The notes beneath the pieces are model-generated. The model made no database searches. It was not told the origin of the DNA and worked only from the letters and a program-made list of their open reading frames with translations. A stretch of 54,346 bases of DNA from Bradyrhizobium embrapense (GTDB lineage: Bacteria > Pseudomonadota > Alphaproteobacteria > Rhizobiales > Xanthobacteraceae): contig NZ_LFIP02000020.1 in NCBI RefSeq assembly GCF_001189235.2, forward strand, positions 1 through 54,346. Reading direction: 5' to 3'. The position numbers and the translations under genes were made by a program. Positions within the stretch are counted from its first letter, which is position 1. Every line of letters starts with the position of its first letter. Of this stretch, positions 51,209 through 54,346 are shown in pieces.

Positions 51209-52780
51209 TCAGGCAGCGTTCTGGTAGTCAGCGACAAGGTTATGAAGATCTCTGTTGGCGCGGCTTTGACCTGCAAGAGTCGGCATTTCGAATGTGAAGG
51301 GCGACAAGTCTATTCCCTGGCTCCCCCGCGGCAGCAACGAGGACAATCGGGAGAAGGGCAAATAAGTCACAGTTGCCGCGTTGATCGCGGCGGCGATTCT
51401 TCTATCAAGCGATTGGAGAACATGCGGCTCGATGTCTTTGAACAGCAGGCTTCGCTTCTGCTGTTGGGCGGGCAGCCGTTTCCACGCCTGCCAAAAGGCC
51501 AGTTCATCGATGGCCTCAATATCCACGCCGTAGTAGTTCGGAGCCACGATAGGTGGCGAACCGATTCCCCAATGGACAGCTTCGGCGCCTGCCGCAAGGA
51601 GCATATTCGTTATGGTCAGGCTGGTATCGCCACGAATGAGGGCTTCATCGGCAATGAGTATCGTGCGTCTGCCAACGTCAGTCGAAGCGAGCCGATACTT
51701 GCGAGCGATACGATGCTTGCGCTCACTGGTTGGGCCGATGAGAGTTCGCTCAGAGAGCCGCGTCTCGATGACCTCACGTCGTTCGACGTTAACGCCGCGT
51801 GCTAACAGAGATGAAAATAAGCCGTCAGCATAGGGCCCTCCGGTATGAGGCATGGACGAGACGATGACGGGATCTCCGTCCTGCTCAGCGCAGATCCGTT
51901 GCGCAATAAGATCACCTAGCGAGAAGCCGATATTGTAACGAGTTTCGCGATGAGATTGGCCCTCGATAGACGTATCCGGGTTTCCGAGGTAAAGGGCCTC
52001 ATAAACGCATAGTTTGGCGGTTTCTTGAGAAGCACTGACGCGACGATCGAGGCAATGCCCCCGTTTGCCATCCACATATTTGATGTAGCCCGGCAGGATT
52101 TGATCTGACTCGCCTCGAAGCCCGGCAAAGGCGCAATTTTCTGAAGCAAAGAGCAAAAATCCGTCGTCCGTCCGCATGAACTCCAACGGACGCAGACCAT
52201 ATCTGTTGCGAAACGCAATCAGATTTCCTTCGGCGTCCAGCAAAAGCGCACTGATAGCGCCATCTATGCGCTCATCGATCTCGCGAAAGACCTTCTCGTA
52301 GTCGACCCGTAAGCCTTGCCGCCAATAATCCCTTTCACAGATGTGTTCAACCAGCTTGGGCAACGGTTCGACATCCGTCCGACCGAGGGTGTGACCTTGT
52401 GCAACCAGTTCTGCTCTTACCTCAGGGGCGTTTGCTAACGCTCCGTCCAAAAACATTGCCAATTGATGCGTGTTGGTCCTACGATTGCGGGCGGGTTGAT
52501 CGTCGCTCTTAGCATCGCGGCGAGTGCGACCGCGAACATGAGCGATGGCAACATGTGGATTGAACTTCAGGTCCCGCTCGTCGATGCCGACCGCACTGAG
52601 TTCTCGTGACGGCTGAGACGCGCTTTTATATCGAATGCCTTTGTTGTGCATGAAGGCGGCGACGCCTACTCCTGCCTGTCCGCGGAGTGCCAGCTTCGGA
52701 AGCATGAGCGTCAGCCGATCATAGACAGTCTGATGGGAATTATTCCAAGGCAAGAGAAAAGCGGCAGCGATACCTGACAT
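51209..52780 (-). CDS. PurF-like amidophosphoribosyltransferase homologue lacking the glutaminase Cys
   Basis: 523 residues. The N-terminal Ntn-type glutaminase fold is recognisable (ALRGQAGVGVAAF, VAIAHVRGRTRR, HQLAMFLDGALANAPEVRAE, RNRYGLRPLEFM, LFASENCAFAGL). But the start reads M-S-G-I where PurF has M-C-G-I, so the catalytic Cys1 is Ser. The C-terminal phosphoribosyltransferase fold follows: VIVSSMPHTGGPYADGLFSS, RTILIADEALIRGDTSLTIT and HWGIGSPPIVAPNYYGVDI. The PRPP loop DD-S-I-V-R-G of PurF is here AD-E-A-L-I-R-G. It is therefore a divergent paralogue that may use free ammonia or another nucleophile with PRPP, or a non-catalytic relative. An HAD phosphatase follows 12 bases downstream. 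Confidence 0.87.
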   Translation of the reverse strand: MSGIAAAFLLPWNNSHQTVYDRLTLMLPKLALRGQAGVGVAAFMHNKGIRYKSASQPSRELSAVGIDERDLKFNPHVAIAHVRGRTRRDAKSDDQPARNRRTNTHQLAMFLDGALANAPEVRAELVAQGHTLGRTDVEPLPKLVEHICERDYWRQGLRVDYEKVFREIDERIDGAISALLLDAEGNLIAFRNRYGLRPLEFMRTDDGFLLFASENCAFAGLRGESDQILPGYIKYVDGKRGHCLDRRVSASQETAKLCVYEALYLGNPDTSIEGQSHRETRYNIGFSLGDLIAQRICAEQDGDPVIVSSMPHTGGPYADGLFSSLLARGVNVERREVIETRLSERTLIGPTSERKHRIARKYRLASTDVGRRTILIADEALIRGDTSLTITNMLLAAGAEAVHWGIGSPPIVAPNYYGVDIEAIDELAFWQAWKRLPAQQQKRSLLFKDIEPHVLQSLDRRIAAAINAATVTYLPFSRLSSLLPRGSQGIDLSPFTFEMPTLAGQSRANRDLHNLVADYQNAA

Positions 52781-54346
52781 GCTGGTTAACTTTCACTAGC
52801 GTCCTGTCCTGAGCCCAGTACAAAGCGGACGTGTTGCACCGATCCGAGAGGACATGGTCCTGCCCATAAGCAAGCTTCGTACCACCACTTAGCATTCGCC
52901 CGGACCGTCAAACCCGCTGGAGTTTCACGGCCTCTCCCGATCTCTAAGTGGCCGGATGCCTGAGCTGGTAGTTTCGCGACAAATCTGTCTGAAGCGCGCC
53001 GAACCTTGTGTAAGAAATGGCAAGCTAGAGCATGCTATCAATCGTGCCGCAGCGCGCGATTGCCGTGCGGCTGGCGCTGATGCGGTGAGGCTGCGCACCT
53101 CTCTTCACCTGAATGCAAACTTCCAGCACGATCTCTGAACCAGGATCGATCGCGCCGGCAATACGAGCTGGAAGCTCTTGACGCCACTCAAGCGTTGTGG
53201 GGTGGCTATTTAGCTGTGGTCCGGTTGTCTGACCAACAATCATTTTACTTTGTGCTTGCGCGGGAATGATTGAGAAGCCGCCGGTTACGAATAGAGATCC
53301 GAATTTTCATCGACAGCGGCTCAAGGCTAGAGAGAAGACACATGTACAGGTCTGCCAGCGGAGCTGGTCCAATCGATCGATGGAGCAAGAACGAGCACAA
53401 TCTTACTCTGCGGCGGCGAACCCGCAGATGAGTGAGCGTGCTTTGCAACTATGTTGTGTCGTATGAATTTGAAGTATCGATTTGGCTTGCGAAAAGCGCG
53501 CAGAATAGCGCCGCGAGACGCGCAAATTCGCGACCGCATGTTCAAACGAGAATCAATCGCCTTTAGCTACCGTGTTGCTGAACGCCCTCATGTATCAACA
53601 ATAGGTTGACAATTAAAATGGGTTTGCTGCTTTTTTGCATTGTGATGCGTGAGAGGCTTACGCCTTGCATGCGGCCCTCGGAACGCGATCACGAAACCTG
53701 CGTTGCGTTGAATAAGCAGGCCCGCGCGCACTAGCAACGATCTTCCGATTGGGCCGCTGTTGGAAAACGAGTAGAGTTTAGACGGAGCTCATGGTAAGTC
53801 CCGTCCGTGGTGCGATGGCGAGCTCGGCGCTGATGTCGGCATGCGAGGTGAGACCAAAATCGACCGCGGTGAGAGGGATGTGGCGATGTTCTCAAGGGTG
53901 ACGCTGCTTTTCTGATCTCATCGCTAACGTGTGTGGCTGTGGTCTTCATTGCCGACCCGCGCCAGGTCAAACGTCTTCGGGCCTGACTAGGTCAAGACCA
54001 GTCTCAAGGCGATCGAGACGTTCTTCGGCGTCTTCCCCGGCGCAATCTCTCAAACGCTCATTGGCAGCAATGGCGCTTCACCGGTCGCTTGAGGTGGCCT
54101 CGTTACTCACGTCAATCCACTGGATATCCAGCGCTCGGCCCTACCCGCTTTCCATGCCCGCCGGGCCTAGGCCCCGCCAGGTCTTGGCGCAAGCTCAAGC
54201 ACCCAAACCGCGTCAGAAAAGCCGTGAAATCCCTAGCTAATCAGTATTTTCGCCCTTGCTTGGGGCAGCTGTCCAAGTACAATTACATGTAGAATGCTGA
54301 TTTGATTTCGCCCCTTTGTCGAAATTGTACGATAACACCTGTTTAT
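52781..54346. other. 1.6-kb stretch without a supportable gene
   Basis: No frame resembles a known protein. Minus-strand 53025-53243 (72 codons, MIVGQTTGPQLNSHPTTLEW) and the end of a possible minus-strand gene near 53790-53900 (AVDFGLTSHADISAELAIAP) look mildly protein-like but are unassigned. The promoter of the PurF-like/HAD pair should lie in 52800-53000. Confidence 0.4.

Noticed and set aside
1..54346. Search for a CRISPR array or regularly spaced repeats
   Set aside because: No set of regularly spaced short direct repeats was seen; the repeats present are IS ends, the intron fragment copy and a short tandem duplication in the IS701 gene.

Overview
The window looks like accessory DNA from a rhizobial alphaproteobacterium, most likely Bradyrhizobium (inference). 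The evidence is a Bradyrhizobiaceae-type porin, mixed G+C with many small G+C-poorer patches, EtfB, PabB/PabA and BioD of alphaproteobacterial type, and a very high load of broken insertion sequences. This texture is typical of a symbiosis island or similar integrated region. No nod, nif or type III secretion gene is recognisable here.

Region by region. 1-0.9 kb: an internally deleted IS66 transposase and an IS481-like scrap. 0.9-6.2 kb: porin, a frameshifted alanine dehydrogenase, a Crp/Fnr-type regulator and an Lrp/AsnC regulator. 6.3-10.1 kb: an IS5 scrap, a 290-bp piece of group II intron ORF, a truncated IS21 istA, and an intact-looking integrase-core IS. 11.1-13.5 kb: a decayed M20 peptidase and an intact MmgE/PrpD gene. 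13.7-16.9 kb: an IS5-family transposase gene split by a group II intron whose boundaries can be read to the base. 17.4-20.3 kb: two IS3-family remnants flanking a metabolic relic (crotonase 3' end, complete etfB, internally deleted etfA). 20.8-23.0 kb: a translationally coupled EctB-like aminotransferase and Fe(II)/2-oxoglutarate oxygenase. 23.6-26.5 kb: an IS66 transposase split by a second group II intron, joined to a piece of a third. 26.8-28.1 kb: two GNAT acetyltransferases. 28.4-31.0 kb: an IS630 relic directly followed by an IS701-family element with a CTAG target duplication. 31.4-33.4 kb: a decayed NlpC/CHAP-like amidase gene and bioD with an in-frame stop. 34.2-36.7 kb: Dabb-domain protein, pabB and pabA.

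From a tRNA-Ser-like 3' scrap near 37.3 kb to about 50 kb the character changes to something like a defence or mobile-element cargo island. It carries a transglutaminase-like protein, an HNH nuclease gene with an in-frame amber codon, an AlbA_2 protein, a broken small DNA-binding protein, and an unassigned 290-residue protein. It also carries a compact three-gene operon (SMC/ABC-like ATPase, histidine-kinase ATPase, and a response regulator fused to an APH-like kinase fold), a two-helix membrane protein, and an XRE-ImmA/IrrE peptidase overlapping a PIN-like protein. The three-gene operon is the best candidate for an undescribed system.

Finally 50.5-52.8 kb holds a coupled pair: a PurF-like protein whose glutaminase nucleophile Cys is replaced by Ser, and a HAD phosphatase. 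The last 1.5 kb has no gene I can support. About half of the recognisable genes in the window are broken. All family assignments come from reading the translations, not from database searches.
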